The position numbers and the translations under genes are program-made. The notes beneath the pieces are model-generated. The model worked only from the letters and a program-made list of their open reading frames with translations. It was not told the origin of the DNA and did not search any database. Below, in pieces: positions 1-8,573 of a stretch of DNA of 64,000 bases. Positions within the stretch are counted from its first letter, which is position 1. Every line of letters starts with the position of its first letter. The stretch comes from Maricaulis sp036231565 (GTDB lineage Bacteria; Pseudomonadota; Alphaproteobacteria; Caulobacterales; Maricaulaceae): positions 62,001-126,000 of the forward strand of contig JAZAHA010000019.1 in the NCBI GenBank assembly GCA_036231565.1, read 5' to 3'.

Positions 1-310
1 TCTCGCGCACGGCCGTCATGCGCTTCAGCGAGATCAGCACTTCGCCCTGGGGCGTCGCAGCCCCGCACAGCGAGGTATTGCCGCCTTGCGGCGTAATCGC
101 CACGCCGGCCTCGGCACACAGCTTGACCACAGCCGAGACTTCCTCGGTGGAGGCCGGTTTGAGCAGGATCGGCGTTTCGCCCTTGTAGCGGCCGCGCCAG
201 TCGTGGACATGCGGTTCGAGTTCCTGCGGATCCTGGCTCCAGCCTTTCGGGCCAAGGGCGGCCTTGAGATTGTCGATCAGGTCGGCGGGCAGGGTTACAG
301 GAGCGGTCAT
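1..310 (-). CDS. FAD-linked oxidase, N-terminal part (cut by window edge)
   Basis: The first 103 residues of a leftward gene are visible; the rest lies outside the window. The segment carries the start of an FAD-binding PCMH-type domain with the flavin-binding stretch PQGGNTSLCGAATPQGEV, typical of GlcD/D-2-hydroxyglutarate dehydrogenase-like oxidases that oxidise 2-hydroxy acids. The ATG overlaps the TGA of the upstream tsaC gene by 4 bp, so the two are translationally coupled. Family assignment is firm; substrate cannot be told from the fragment. Confidence 0.8.
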   Translation of the reverse strand, partial: MTAPVTLPADLIDNLKAALGPKGWSQDPQELEPHVHDWRGRYKGETPILLKPASTEEVSAVVKLCAEAGVAITPQGGNTSLCGAATPQGEVLISLKRMTAVRE

Positions 311-1263
311 GGCGTCGGGTCGTCCTTGGGCGCAGCGGCGCGTTGCAGGCGGTCATTGATGGCTTCACCCAGACCCTGATCCGGGATGGGCGCAACTGCA
401 ATGCGTTCCGGTCCACGTGCGTCGAGATCACGCAGGGCGGCAAACAGGCGTGTGGCGGCTTCGGCGAGATCGCCGGCCTCTGACAGGTTGATATGGCCTC
501 CGACGGCGCCGAAGCCCAGCAACAGCTCGCCGGGCCGGGCTTCGCTGGCATTGAGCCGCATCGCTGCATTGGGGGCGTAGTGGCTTTTCAGCATGCCGGG
601 GCTGGCGAGCGGGGCGTCGGCCTCGGGAGTTTCCAGCGGGCCGGTGATCGGCTCGATCTGCACGCGGGCCAGACCGCCGGGCCGCAGCAGGATGGCGCGC
701 TTGCCGTCGATGGCGACGACGGTCGATTCAACCCCGACGGGGCAGGCGCCGCCATCGAGGATGAGATCGACCTTGTCGCCCAGACCGTCGGCAACATGCT
801 GGGCCGTCGTGGGGCTGATCGAGCCTGACGGGTTGGCGCTGGGCGCCACGAGGGGCGCGCCGAAAGCGCTGATCAGCGTGCGGGCTGCCGGGTGGGCCGG
901 CGCGCGCAGGGCGATACTGTCAAGCCCGGCATTGGCGATGTCGGCAATGGCGGCGTCGGGTTTTTTCTGCAGCACCAGCGTGAGCGGTCCCGGCCAGTAG
1001 GTCGCGGCCAGCTTTGCGCCCAGTTCCGGCCACTCGGCGATGCGTTGGGCCATTTTCGGGCCGGTGACATGGGCAATCAGCGGGTTGAAGCGCGGTCGCC
1101 CCTTGGCCGCGTAGAGCCGCGCGACGGCGTCCGGATTGGCGGTATCGGCTGCCAGGCCGTAAACGGTCTCCGTCGGCATGGCCACGAGACCGCCCGCCTT
1201 CAGGATGGCGGCGGCTTCGGCAATGGCTTCGGCAGAGCCGGCGGGCTTGATCTGAGCGGTCAT
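307..1263 (-). CDS. tsaC: L-threonylcarbamoyladenylate synthase (Sua5/TsaC, long form)
   Basis: Makes threonylcarbamoyl-AMP from threonine, bicarbonate and ATP, the first step of t6A37 modification of tRNAs reading ANN codons. At 318 residues it is the long Sua5 type: an N-terminal YrdC domain with PTETVYGLAADT and KGRPRFNPLIAHV (substrate-binding KxR region), the SANPSGSISPT motif, then a linker and a C-terminal Sua5 domain from about residue 200. It lies in a leftward series with yceI and cytochrome b561 upstream and overlaps the FAD oxidase downstream by 4 bp. No clear ribosome site precedes the start, so the exact start is less certain. Confidence 0.92.
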   Translation of the reverse strand: MTAQIKPAGSAEAIAEAAAILKAGGLVAMPTETVYGLAADTANPDAVARLYAAKGRPRFNPLIAHVTGPKMAQRIAEWPELGAKLAATYWPGPLTLVLQKKPDAAIADIANAGLDSIALRAPAHPAARTLISAFGAPLVAPSANPSGSISPTTAQHVADGLGDKVDLILDGGACPVGVESTVVAIDGKRAILLRPGGLARVQIEPITGPLETPEADAPLASPGMLKSHYAPNAAMRLNASEARPGELLLGFGAVGGHINLSEAGDLAEAATRLFAALRDLDARGPERIAVAPIPDQGLGEAINDRLQRAAAPKDDPTP

Positions 1264-1302
1264 GGGAGGTGAGCTAGCGCTTCACGCCCCTGCGATGCAA
1301 GC

Positions 1303-1845
1303 CTACTCGGCGGCATCGGCCTCGATATGCAGCACGAGGGTCACCTCGGCCGCGGCCGAACCCCAGCTGGACGAGCCGACGCCGTAATCGGCGCGGGCCA
1401 GCGTGTAGCGGCTGTCCGCGACCGCCCGGCCGCCATCGATGGTCAGGGTGAAGGGCAGCACGATGTCGCGTTCGGTACCGGCCATAGCGAGCGTGCCGTG
1501 CGCTTCATAGCCGTCATCCGTTGCCCGGACATCGTCCGAGACAAAGGTTGCCGCCTCGTATGCCGACGGGTTCAGGCCGGAATCGGACAGCATGGAACTG
1601 TCCATCTGGCCATTGCCGGTCGTACCGCTGGAGGTGAGCACGCGGGCCGAGATCGAGGCGTTTTCCAGATCGGCCGGATCGAGCACGATCTCGGCCGTCC
1701 AGTCCGAAAATTCTCCTGTCACCGCACCGCCGGACACCGTCGTCTCGAAACCGACGGAACTGTCGGCCCGGTCGACCTGCCAGGACTGGGCGCTCGCCGG
1801 CGCGGCGGCGAAGACCAGCGGGAGAAGAAACGCGTAACGCAACAT
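1303..1845 (-). CDS. YceI family periplasmic lipocalin-like protein
   Basis: 180-residue secreted protein: N-terminal signal peptide ending near APASA|QSW, then the YceI fold beginning WQVDRADSSVGFETTVSGG. Family members bind polyisoprenoids or other lipids in a beta-barrel. The ATG at 1845 is preferred over an in-frame GTG two codons upstream because the AAAGGA ribosome site is 9 nt from the ATG but only about 3 nt from the GTG. It directly follows the cytochrome b561 stop; this b561-YceI pairing recurs in proteobacteria and suggests a joint membrane redox/lipid role (inference). Confidence 0.85.
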   Translation of the reverse strand: MLRYAFLLPLVFAAAPASAQSWQVDRADSSVGFETTVSGGAVTGEFSDWTAEIVLDPADLENASISARVLTSSGTTGNGQMDSSMLSDSGLNPSAYEAATFVSDDVRATDDGYEAHGTLAMAGTERDIVLPFTLTIDGGRAVADSRYTLARADYGVGSSSWGSAAAEVTLVLHIEADAAE

Positions 1846-1851
1846 CGGCAC

Positions 1852-2427
1852 TTATCCTTTCAGGACCGGTATCATGCGGGCGATCAGCCCGTCGCGGTCG
1901 ACAAACTGGTGTTTCAGGGCCGCTGCTGCGTGCAGGCCGAACAGGATCAGGATCGGCCAGCCGCCGGCCCCGTGGATCGAGCCGGACACTTCGTGCAGGC
2001 TCTCGCTTTGGGGAACCGGCAGGCGCGGCAGCGGCATGTCGGGATTGTTGAACAGGAAAGAGGGCAGTTCCGAGGCGGAAGCGGAAATCCAGCCCATGAT
2101 CGGCATGCCGATCATCAGCACGTAGAAGGCCCAGTGCACGGTGTGGGCGGCCAGCTTCTCCCAGGGCTTCATGCCCACGGGCATGCCCGGGGTCTTGTGG
2201 GTCAGGCGCCAGGCCAGGCGGATGAGCGACAGGACCAGAATCGCCATGCCCGTCGTCTTGTGCAGATTATAGGCCTGCTGAACCTCTTCCAGCGGTACCG
2301 TGCCGGCGAACAGGCCGTCGCGCAGGTCTTCCATGTACCAGCCGAAAAACACCATGCCGAGCAGCAGGATCGCGAGGATCCAGTGAAGGGCGATGGCGAC
2401 TGCGGTGTAGCGTGGCGTGTCGGTCAT
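1852..2427 (-). CDS. Cytochrome b561 family membrane protein
   Basis: 191-residue inner-membrane b-type cytochrome with four predicted helices. Candidate haem ligands are the histidines in IALHWILA (helix 1), NLHKTTGM (helix 2) and in the C-terminal segments SLHEVSGSIHG and GLHAAAALKHQ. Length and spacing fit the bacterial CybB group, which moves electrons from quinol. The start follows MTDTPRYTAVAIALHW; a longer frame upstream lacks coding character. Forms the head of the leftward series with yceI, tsaC and the FAD oxidase, divergent from the acyl-CoA dehydrogenase. Confidence 0.85.
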   Translation of the reverse strand: MTDTPRYTAVAIALHWILAILLLGMVFFGWYMEDLRDGLFAGTVPLEEVQQAYNLHKTTGMAILVLSLIRLAWRLTHKTPGMPVGMKPWEKLAAHTVHWAFYVLMIGMPIMGWISASASELPSFLFNNPDMPLPRLPVPQSESLHEVSGSIHGAGGWPILILFGLHAAAALKHQFVDRDGLIARMIPVLKG

Positions 2428-2610
2428 GGATCGGGCTCCCCCAGGGCTGTTCCGCCGGTTCGGGCGGCGCTGGTCACATATATGCCCGCTGCCTGCGCGT
2501 CCGAAAAGCCACACAAAGTCGCGGGCTGGACAAAACACTGTTTCCGGATTCGCATCGACGGGAAGGCGGGTTATGTTCCGGCCACAAAAAAATGATGACG
2601 GAGGTCGGCC

Positions 2611-4368
2611 ATGACATATCGCGCACCGCTGGATGAATTGCGCTTCACGCTGGAAGAAGTTGCGGCTGTTGAGGGGCTGAAGGCGACGGGTGCCTTCCCG
2701 GATTTCACCTCCGATCTGACGGCGGCCATTCTGGAAGAGGCGGCCAAGCTGGCCGAGAATGTGCTCTCGCCGCTCAACCGCGTCGGCGATGCCGAACACT
2801 GCAAGCTCGAGAATGATGCTGTCACCACCCCGACCGGCTTTCCGGCGGCCTATGCGCAGTTCGTCGAAGGCGGCTGGCAGGGTCTGCAATTTCCGGCCGA
2901 GCTGGGCGGTATGGGCCTGCCGCGGGCGCTGGGCGTAGCCGTGCTGGAAATGATCCAGGGCGCCAACCTGTCCTTCGGTCTTGGCCCGATGCTTACCTAT
3001 GGCGGGATCGAAGCGCTGATCGCCCACGGTACTGACGAGCAGAAGGCGCTCTATCTGGGCAAGCTGCTCACCGGCGAGTGGTCGGCCACGATGAACCTGA
3101 CCGAGCCGCAGGCCGGTTCGGACGTCGGCGCGCTGCGCACCAAGGCCGAGCCGAATGCGGACGGCAGCTGGGCGATTTCCGGCCAGAAGATCTTTATCAC
3201 CTGGGGCGAACACGACTGCGCGGAGAACATCATCCATCTCGTGCTCGCGCGGACGCCGGGGTCACCTGAGGGTACCAAGGGTATCTCGCTCTTCATCGTG
3301 CCGAAAATCCTGCCGGACGGGTCGCGCAACGACCTGCGCGCCATCGGGGTCGAGCACAAGCTGGGCATTCACGGCTCGCCGACCTGCACCATGGAATACA
3401 CCGGGGCCACCGGCTGGTTGATCGGCGGCGAGAACGCCGGCATGCGCTGCATGTTCACGATGATGAATTCTGCGCGCCTGAATGTCGGTGTGCAGGGGGT
3501 CGGCATCGCCGAACGGGCCTTCCAGCAGGCGTTGGCCTATGCGCAGGACCGCAAGCAGGGCCGCGCCATCGACGCCGAAGGCCCGGCGCCGCACGCCATC
3601 ATCCATCACCCGGACATCAAGCGCACCCTGTCGCTGATGAAGGCCAAGATCGCCGCCTCGCGTGCGATCTGCGTGTCCTGTGCCGTGGCGACCGACATGG
3701 CCGAGCATGCAGAGCATGCCGACGAGCGTGCCGCGGCCAAGCGCCGCGAGGAATTGCTGACGCCAGTGGCCAAGGCTTGGTCGACCGATATCGGCGTCGA
3801 GGTCGCCTCACTGGGCGTCCAGGTTCATGGCGGCATGGGCTATATCGAGGAAACCGGTGCGGCCCAGCATCTGCGCGATGCCCGCATTACGCCGATCTAT
3901 GAAGGCACCAATGCCATCCAGGCCATCGACCTGGTCGGCCGCAAGCTGAACATGGATGGCGGTGCGGCCTTTGACGAACTGTTCTCGGACATCGAGCAGA
4001 CCATCGAGGCCTGCACGACCTCGTCGCACCCGGACCTGCCGCCGCTCGGCGACCGCCTGCAGGACAGCCTCGATGCGATGCGTGAGGCTGTCGACTGGCT
4101 GAAGGAGGTCGACATGAAGGACCGGCTCGCCGGCGCCACCCCCTTCCTCACCCTGGCGGGTGAGACGATCGGCGGCTGGCTGCTGTGCGTCGGGGCCGTT
4201 GCGGCCCGCCGGCGCCAGAAGGAGAATATCGGTGACCCCGCCTTCGCGGCCCAGCGGATCGCCCTGGCGAATTTCTATGCCGAAGCGGTGATGACGCTGG
4301 CGCCGTCGCGCGTCGACGATGTCACCATGGGTGCGGAGATGATCGATGAGGTGGGATTCGGCGTCTGA
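2611..4368 (+). CDS. Acyl-CoA dehydrogenase with C-terminal extension (FadE/DmdC-like)
   Basis: 585-residue flavoenzyme for the first, alpha-beta dehydrogenating step of acyl-CoA degradation. The N-terminal extension (MTYRAPLDELRFTLEEVAA) and C-terminal domain after residue 460 are typical of the long subgroup that includes DmdC (methylmercaptopropionyl-CoA dehydrogenase). The FAD/substrate motif MNLTEPQAGSDVG and catalytic-loop IYEGTNAIQA are present. A GGAGG site 7 nt before the ATG fixes the start. Monocistronic, divergent from cytochrome b561 and convergent with a DUF4870-like gene. Chain-length specificity cannot be read from sequence. Confidence 0.92.
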   Translation: MTYRAPLDELRFTLEEVAAVEGLKATGAFPDFTSDLTAAILEEAAKLAENVLSPLNRVGDAEHCKLENDAVTTPTGFPAAYAQFVEGGWQGLQFPAELGGMGLPRALGVAVLEMIQGANLSFGLGPMLTYGGIEALIAHGTDEQKALYLGKLLTGEWSATMNLTEPQAGSDVGALRTKAEPNADGSWAISGQKIFITWGEHDCAENIIHLVLARTPGSPEGTKGISLFIVPKILPDGSRNDLRAIGVEHKLGIHGSPTCTMEYTGATGWLIGGENAGMRCMFTMMNSARLNVGVQGVGIAERAFQQALAYAQDRKQGRAIDAEGPAPHAIIHHPDIKRTLSLMKAKIAASRAICVSCAVATDMAEHAEHADERAAAKRREELLTPVAKAWSTDIGVEVASLGVQVHGGMGYIEETGAAQHLRDARITPIYEGTNAIQAIDLVGRKLNMDGGAAFDELFSDIEQTIEACTTSSHPDLPPLGDRLQDSLDAMREAVDWLKEVDMKDRLAGATPFLTLAGETIGGWLLCVGAVAARRRQKENIGDPAFAAQRIALANFYAEAVMTLAPSRVDDVTMGAEMIDEVGFGV

Positions 4369-4380
4369 CGCCGGCCCGAC

Positions 4381-4764
4381 CTACATCCACATGCCGTGCG
4401 GGTCGGGGTGGCCGCGTCCGTCCACGAGACGGATCAGGCCCACGATCGACCGCGCCAGCATCCACAGCCAGATCAAGGCAAACCCGATCAGGCCGAAGGG
4501 CGCCAGGATCACCGTCAGAACCATTACGGTACAGGCCACAATACCAACGATCGCCGCCCAGAAACTCTTGATCTGGTATGTGAAGTGGGATTGCAGCCAG
4601 TGTGGTGAGCCGTCGCGCCGGGCATAGGCGATGATCACGGCGACGAGGCTGGATACGCCGATGATATTGCCGACGATCAGCAGGGCATAGTTCAGCCCCG
4701 CCAGAAGGCGGTCGTCCCGGTCGGCTGCCGGCGTCGAGGTCGGTTCATAGATGGTCTGGTTCAT
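4381..4764 (-). CDS. DUF4870/Tic20-like small membrane protein
   Basis: 127-residue inner-membrane protein with three hydrophobic segments (about residues 22-45, 66-86, 88-110) and a short acidic N-terminus. A stretch LQSHFTYQIKSFW between the helices matches the DUF4870-like pattern in which the protein sits amphipathically near the second helix. The start is the ATG after AAGGAT; the longer frame upstream is not supported. Function of the family is unknown. Convergent with the acyl-CoA dehydrogenase (12-bp gap). Confidence 0.7.
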   Translation of the reverse strand: MNQTIYEPTSTPAADRDDRLLAGLNYALLIVGNIIGVSSLVAVIIAYARRDGSPHWLQSHFTYQIKSFWAAIVGIVACTVMVLTVILAPFGLIGFALIWLWMLARSIVGLIRLVDGRGHPDPHGMWM

Positions 4765-4971
4765 GAGACCGATCCTTCCCCATGAAGATGGCCAAAGCGC
4801 GGCATGGGGCGGGGGATGCAACACCTTGCCGTCCCTCGTGTGTGCCGCTTCTGGCTGCGGCGGCGATGCCACGGCAGGCTGAAAATGCTGTCATCTCCGC
4901 GCCCAAGCCTTGGTTGTGACGGCGTTTCGACGTATTCGGAATGCTGATGCGTGAGCACGGGAGGTGTTCGG

Positions 4972-5199
4972 GTGCCCTTGGCGCGTTTCCTGGACCATGC
5001 CGGTATCGTCCTGCTTCTCGGCGGGATTGCGGGGTATGTCATTCTTCTGGCAGCCGGACTGATCGGCCGCTGGTATTTGCCTTACCCGCTAAGCGGGTTC
5101 TGGCTGCTGGTCACAGGCATGCCGGCTGCCGGGGTGGCGATCATGTTCCTGCGCGCACGGGAGAACCGGATCGTGTTCGAAGACGGAGACGAGGAATGA
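4972..5199 (+). CDS. Small two-helix membrane protein
   Basis: 75-residue protein with two hydrophobic helices (about residues 10-32 and 40-58) and an acidic C-terminal tail ending EDGDEE. A GTG start at 4972 is preferred over an in-frame GTG at 4951 because GGGAGG lies 7 nt before it. Its stop overlaps the YbjQ-family ATG by 4 bp, and that gene overlaps lepB, so the three are probably co-translated. I do not recognise a family; the context suggests a membrane partner of the YbjQ protein or the peptidases. Confidence 0.65.
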   Translation: MPLARFLDHAGIVLLLGGIAGYVILLAAGLIGRWYLPYPLSGFWLLVTGMPAAGVAIMFLRARENRIVFEDGDEE

Positions 5200-5516
5200 G
5201 CCTGATTGTCACCATGGCGGACGCCGTGCCGGGCCGTGAGATCGACCATGTGGTCGGTATCGCGCGCGGCAATGTCGTGCGGGCCCGCTTTTTCGGCCGC
5301 GATTTCATTGCCGGCCTGCGCAATATCGTTGGCGGTGAAGTTCCCGAATATACCGACCTCCTGTCCGAAGCGCGCGAGACCGCGCTCGACCGGATGGCAA
5401 AGCACGCCGAAGAGCTCGGCGCCGATGCGATTGTTACCGTCCGCATGTCGACCTCGTCGGTGATGGAAGGTGCGGCGGAAATCCTGGCCTACGGAACGGC
5501 GGTAAAACTGAAATGA
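5196..5516 (+). CDS. YbjQ family (UPF0145) protein
   Basis: 106-residue soluble protein of the YbjQ/heavy-metal-binding-domain family, recognised from ARGNVVRARFFGRDF, ARETALDRMAKHAEELGADA and the terminal EILAYGTAVK. Family members form pentamer-like rings; their role is not known, and some are fused to membrane segments. Overlaps the small membrane protein upstream and lepB downstream by 4 bp each, implying tight co-expression with the secretion peptidases. Confidence 0.85.
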   Translation: MSLIVTMADAVPGREIDHVVGIARGNVVRARFFGRDFIAGLRNIVGGEVPEYTDLLSEARETALDRMAKHAEELGADAIVTVRMSTSSVMEGAAEILAYGTAVKLK

Positions 5517-6277
5517 GTGCCTTGATGAAGCGCCTGGCCGGCCGGGCTGCGAACGAGATTGTCGAAACCGTGCGCTTTGTCGCCGGCGTGGCCGCCGTGT
5601 GGCTGGGACTGGTGACCTTCGGTTTCGCCGCCTTCCACATCCCGTCGGAAAGCATGCAGCCCTCGCTGGAAGTGGGGGACCGGGTTCTGGTGTCCAAATG
5701 GGCCTATGGCTATTCGGTCCACTCCCTGCCGCTGGGTATCGGCTATATGTTGCCGGACAACTGGAATGGCCGTCTGGCCTGGCACAATCCGCAGCGCGGC
5801 GATGTCGTCGTCTTCCGCGATGAGCGCCAGTCACCGCCGCGCAACCTGATCAAGCGCGTCATCGGCATTGAGGGCGATGTCATCGAGATGCGCCAGGGCC
5901 AGCTCTACCTGAATGGCGAGCCGGTGCCGCGCGAACTCATCGAAGTGCGGTCCTATCGGGATCACCCGCGCGACAATATCGTCACGGCGACCCTGTTCGA
6001 GGAAACCCTGCCGGGCGGCCGGGATCACCCGATCTATGAGCGCGGCGACAACTACCAGCTCGACAATTACGGGCCGGTGACGATCCTGCCGGGCACGGTC
6101 TTCGTGATGGGGGACAACCGGGATGCCTCCAATGACAGCCGGGCCTCGAACGGGCCGGGCCTGGTACCGCTGGAGAATGTCGTCGGCCGGGCGGAGACGG
6201 TGCTGTTCACCTTCGAACGCTGCCGCCGCGAAGACGGGCTGTACTGTCCGCGCGGGCGGGTCTGGCGCGGTCTCTAG
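5513..6277 (+). CDS. lepB: Signal peptidase I (copy 1)
   Basis: 254-residue S26 membrane peptidase that removes signal peptides from exported preproteins. One N-terminal membrane helix (about residues 22-41), then the catalytic serine in IPSESMQPSL (S47) and general-base lysine in NLIKRVIGIEGD (K114), and box E GDNRDASNDSR. A three-residue variation and a CRREDGLYCPRGRVW tail with two cysteines are shared with the following copy. Start codon overlaps the YbjQ-family stop. Confidence 0.93.
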   Translation: MSALMKRLAGRAANEIVETVRFVAGVAAVWLGLVTFGFAAFHIPSESMQPSLEVGDRVLVSKWAYGYSVHSLPLGIGYMLPDNWNGRLAWHNPQRGDVVVFRDERQSPPRNLIKRVIGIEGDVIEMRQGQLYLNGEPVPRELIEVRSYRDHPRDNIVTATLFEETLPGGRDHPIYERGDNYQLDNYGPVTILPGTVFVMGDNRDASNDSRASNGPGLVPLENVVGRAETVLFTFERCRREDGLYCPRGRVWRGL

Positions 6278-6280
6278 GTC

Positions 6281-7054
6281 ATGAAACAATCCTCGCTCCG
6301 GCGTCTGCGTATCCGGGCCGCCCGGATCGGGGCCGAAGCCGGCGAGGCGGTGAACATGTTCGCCGGCGTTGCGGCGGTGTGGTTCGGCTTCACCTCGCTC
6401 GCCTTTGCGACCTACTATATTCCGTCGGAAAGCATGCAGCCCTCGCTGGAAGTGGGCGACCGGATCGTGGTGTCGAAATGGGCCTATGGCTATTCGCGCC
6501 ACACCCTGCCGCTGGGGCTGGGCAATCTCCTGCCTGACAGCTGGGACGGGCGTATCGGCTGGGGCAGCCCGCGGCGTGGCGATGTCGTCGTGCTTTGGGA
6601 TGATCGTCAGGACCTGACCCTGATCAAGCGGGTCGTCGGCCTGCCAGGCGACATCGTGGCGATGCGTGGCGGCCGTCTTTTCATCAATGGCCGCATGGTC
6701 GGTCGCACACTTGTTGAGGACCGCACCTACCGGGAAGACGCTGCGCCACGCAATACCGTGCGCGTTAGCCTGTACGAGGAGCGTCTGCCCGGCGGCCGGG
6801 TTCACCCGATCTACGAGCGCGGCGACAATAACTGGCTGGACGAGTACGGGCCGCAGGTCGTGCCGGCGGGCCATGTCTTCGTGATGGGCGACAATCGCGA
6901 CAATTCCGCCGACAGCCGTGCGCCGGAAGGGCCGGGCTTTGTGCGTTTCGAGAATATTGTCGGCCGGGCCGAGACCGTTCTCTACACGTTCGAGCAATGC
7001 CGTCACGAGGATGGCCTGTACTGCCCGCGCGGTCGGGTCTGGCGCGGGCTGTAG
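6281..7054 (+). CDS. lepB: Signal peptidase I (copy 2, tandem paralogue)
   Basis: 257-residue paralogue immediately after copy 1 (3-bp gap). It retains one N-terminal helix (about residues 26-46), catalytic S51 in IPSESMQPSL, K116 in LTLIKRVVGLPGD and GDNRDNSADSR, so it should be active. It is very similar to copy 1 through the catalytic core and the cysteine-containing C-terminal tail but diverges at the N-terminus and in the lid region around residues 125-160, where substrate preference may differ (inference). Confidence 0.93.
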   Translation: MKQSSLRRLRIRAARIGAEAGEAVNMFAGVAAVWFGFTSLAFATYYIPSESMQPSLEVGDRIVVSKWAYGYSRHTLPLGLGNLLPDSWDGRIGWGSPRRGDVVVLWDDRQDLTLIKRVVGLPGDIVAMRGGRLFINGRMVGRTLVEDRTYREDAAPRNTVRVSLYEERLPGGRVHPIYERGDNNWLDEYGPQVVPAGHVFVMGDNRDNSADSRAPEGPGFVRFENIVGRAETVLYTFEQCRHEDGLYCPRGRVWRGL

Positions 7055-7100
7055 CGGCGCTCTAACCTCTCCGGATACATCCAGCCGGGGAGACATGGCC

Positions 7101-7973
7101 ATGAGCCTCAAAGGCAAGACGATCTTCATCACGGGCGCCAGCCGCGGTATCGGCCTGGCGATCGGTGAACGCTGCGCGAGGGACGGTGCCAATATTGTCA
7201 TCGCTGCAAAGTCCGACACGCCGGATCCGCGCCTTGAGGGAACGATCCATACGGCTGCCGAGACCATCGAGAAGGCCGGCGGCCAGGCTCTCGCCGTGAA
7301 ATGCGATATCCGTCACGAGGAGGAGGTCGAGGCCGCGGTTGCTGCCGCCGTTGACCGCTTCGGCGGGATCGATGCCGTGATCAACAATGCCTCGGCGATT
7401 TTCCCCCGCGGTACGGCCGATACGCCGATGAAGCGCTACGATCTGATGCACCAGGTCAATGGCCGCGGCACCTTCCTGACGACCCAGAAATGCCTGCCCC
7501 ACCTGATGAAGGCGGAAAACCCGCACATTATCGCCCTGGCGCCACCGCTGGACATGCGCGGCCTGTGGTTCGGACCCCATGTCGCCTACACCTCGGCCAA
7601 ATACCAGATGAGCCTGTGCATTCTGGGCTGGGGCGAGGAGTTCAAGGGCAAGATCGGCGCCAATGCGATCTGGCCGCGCACGGCTGTCGCGACGGCCGCG
7701 ATCTCCAACGTGCTGGCCGGCGAAGAGGCGATGAAGAATTGCCGCAAGCCGGAAATCCTCGCCGATACAGCCTATGCCGTGCTGAACAAGCCTTCGGCCG
7801 AATTCACCGGCAATTTCATCATCGACGACACCTTCCTCTGGGAAGAGGGCGAGCGGGACCTCGACAAGTATTCCTACGACTCCGAAATCGAACTTCTGCC
7901 GGACTTCTTCGTGCCGGAGGATGTGCCCGCACCTCCGGGCGTGAAAATCATGAATGTGTCGCTGGGGCATTGA
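7101..7973 (+). CDS. Short-chain dehydrogenase/reductase, HSDL2-like
   Basis: 290-residue NAD(P)-dependent oxidoreductase with a Rossmann motif TGASRGIG (11-18), NNAS (95-98) and active-site YTSAK (Y163, K167). The AEEFKG-like GWGEEFKGKIGANAIWP stretch and long C-terminal end place it with HSDL2-type SDRs, thought to act on lipid intermediates. The ATG at 7101 is chosen because GGGGAG is 8 nt away; an in-frame ATG at 7095 is too close. The tract normally carrying the catalytic serine reads IIALAPPL, with alanine at the expected place. Confidence 0.88.
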   Translation: MSLKGKTIFITGASRGIGLAIGERCARDGANIVIAAKSDTPDPRLEGTIHTAAETIEKAGGQALAVKCDIRHEEEVEAAVAAAVDRFGGIDAVINNASAIFPRGTADTPMKRYDLMHQVNGRGTFLTTQKCLPHLMKAENPHIIALAPPLDMRGLWFGPHVAYTSAKYQMSLCILGWGEEFKGKIGANAIWPRTAVATAAISNVLAGEEAMKNCRKPEILADTAYAVLNKPSAEFTGNFIIDDTFLWEEGERDLDKYSYDSEIELLPDFFVPEDVPAPPGVKIMNVSLGH

Positions 7974-7975
7974 GG

Positions 7976-8001
7976 CCGGGGCGGGTCATCGCCCCGGGTT
8001 T
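7976..8001 (+). terminator. Intrinsic terminator-like hairpin after the SDR gene
   Basis: An 8-bp GC-rich stem (CCGGGGCG / CGCCCCGG) with a 6-nt loop starts 3 nt after the SDR stop and is followed by a short GTTTAAAA tract. The T-run is weak, so efficiency is uncertain. Confidence 0.5.
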
Positions 8002-8129
8002 AAAATACCGCTTGCATCGCGCGAAAATTCGCCAATATGGAGCTTGGAGCGTCGCACTCCGCGGCGGGGAGACATCCCGCCGCCCGATCCTCGCCGGCCG
8101 TCGACGCGGCCGGCCGGAGTGTCAGACCC

Positions 8130-8552
8130 ATGCTTCTGGTCGAAACCTACCTTCAACCCAGCCCGCTGGAAGGGCTGGGCGTGTTTGCCGCCAGGCGGAT
8201 CCGCAAGGGCACCTTGATGTGGACCCTCGATCCGGCAACCGATCTCGTGCTTACCGAGGCGCAGTTGGCCGAGCGGCCGCCGGTCTATCGCGGCTATATC
8301 CAGCGCTATGCCTATTTCGACCGGAGCCTGAACGGCTATCTGCTCGATGGCGATCACGCCCGCTTCCTGAACCATTCCAGCACGCCGAACCTCGACTTCT
8401 CGGCGGCTGACGGAAGCGGCGTTGCCATTCGCGATATCGCCCAAGGCGAGGAAATCCTGTGCGACTACAGCCAGTTCATGGAGAATGTCGTGCTGTTGCC
8501 GACGCCGGCCCGGCGCCGGCAGGCCGCGCGGATCGCCGCTGTCAGCGGTTAG
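8130..8552 (+). CDS. SET domain protein (lysine methyltransferase-like)
   Basis: 140-residue single SET domain. The AdoMet-binding/active-site pseudoknot is visible as RFLNHSSTPNL (about residues 78-88) and GEEILCDYSQF near residue 110; the start PSPLEGLGVFAAR matches SET N-terminal strands. Eukaryotic members methylate histone lysines; bacterial substrates are mostly unknown. The ATG at 8130 has GGAG 11 nt upstream; a longer frame upstream adds no conserved sequence. Convergent with the PfpI-like gene. Confidence 0.85.
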   Translation: MLLVETYLQPSPLEGLGVFAARRIRKGTLMWTLDPATDLVLTEAQLAERPPVYRGYIQRYAYFDRSLNGYLLDGDHARFLNHSSTPNLDFSAADGSGVAIRDIAQGEEILCDYSQFMENVVLLPTPARRRQAARIAAVSG

Positions 8553-8573
8553 ACCCGCCGCAGCTCCGGCGCG

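Noticed and set aside
2533..2543. AAACACTGTTT palindrome upstream of the acyl-CoA dehydrogenase
   Set aside because: Only 5-bp arms and AT composition; expected by chance often enough that I do not list it as an operator.
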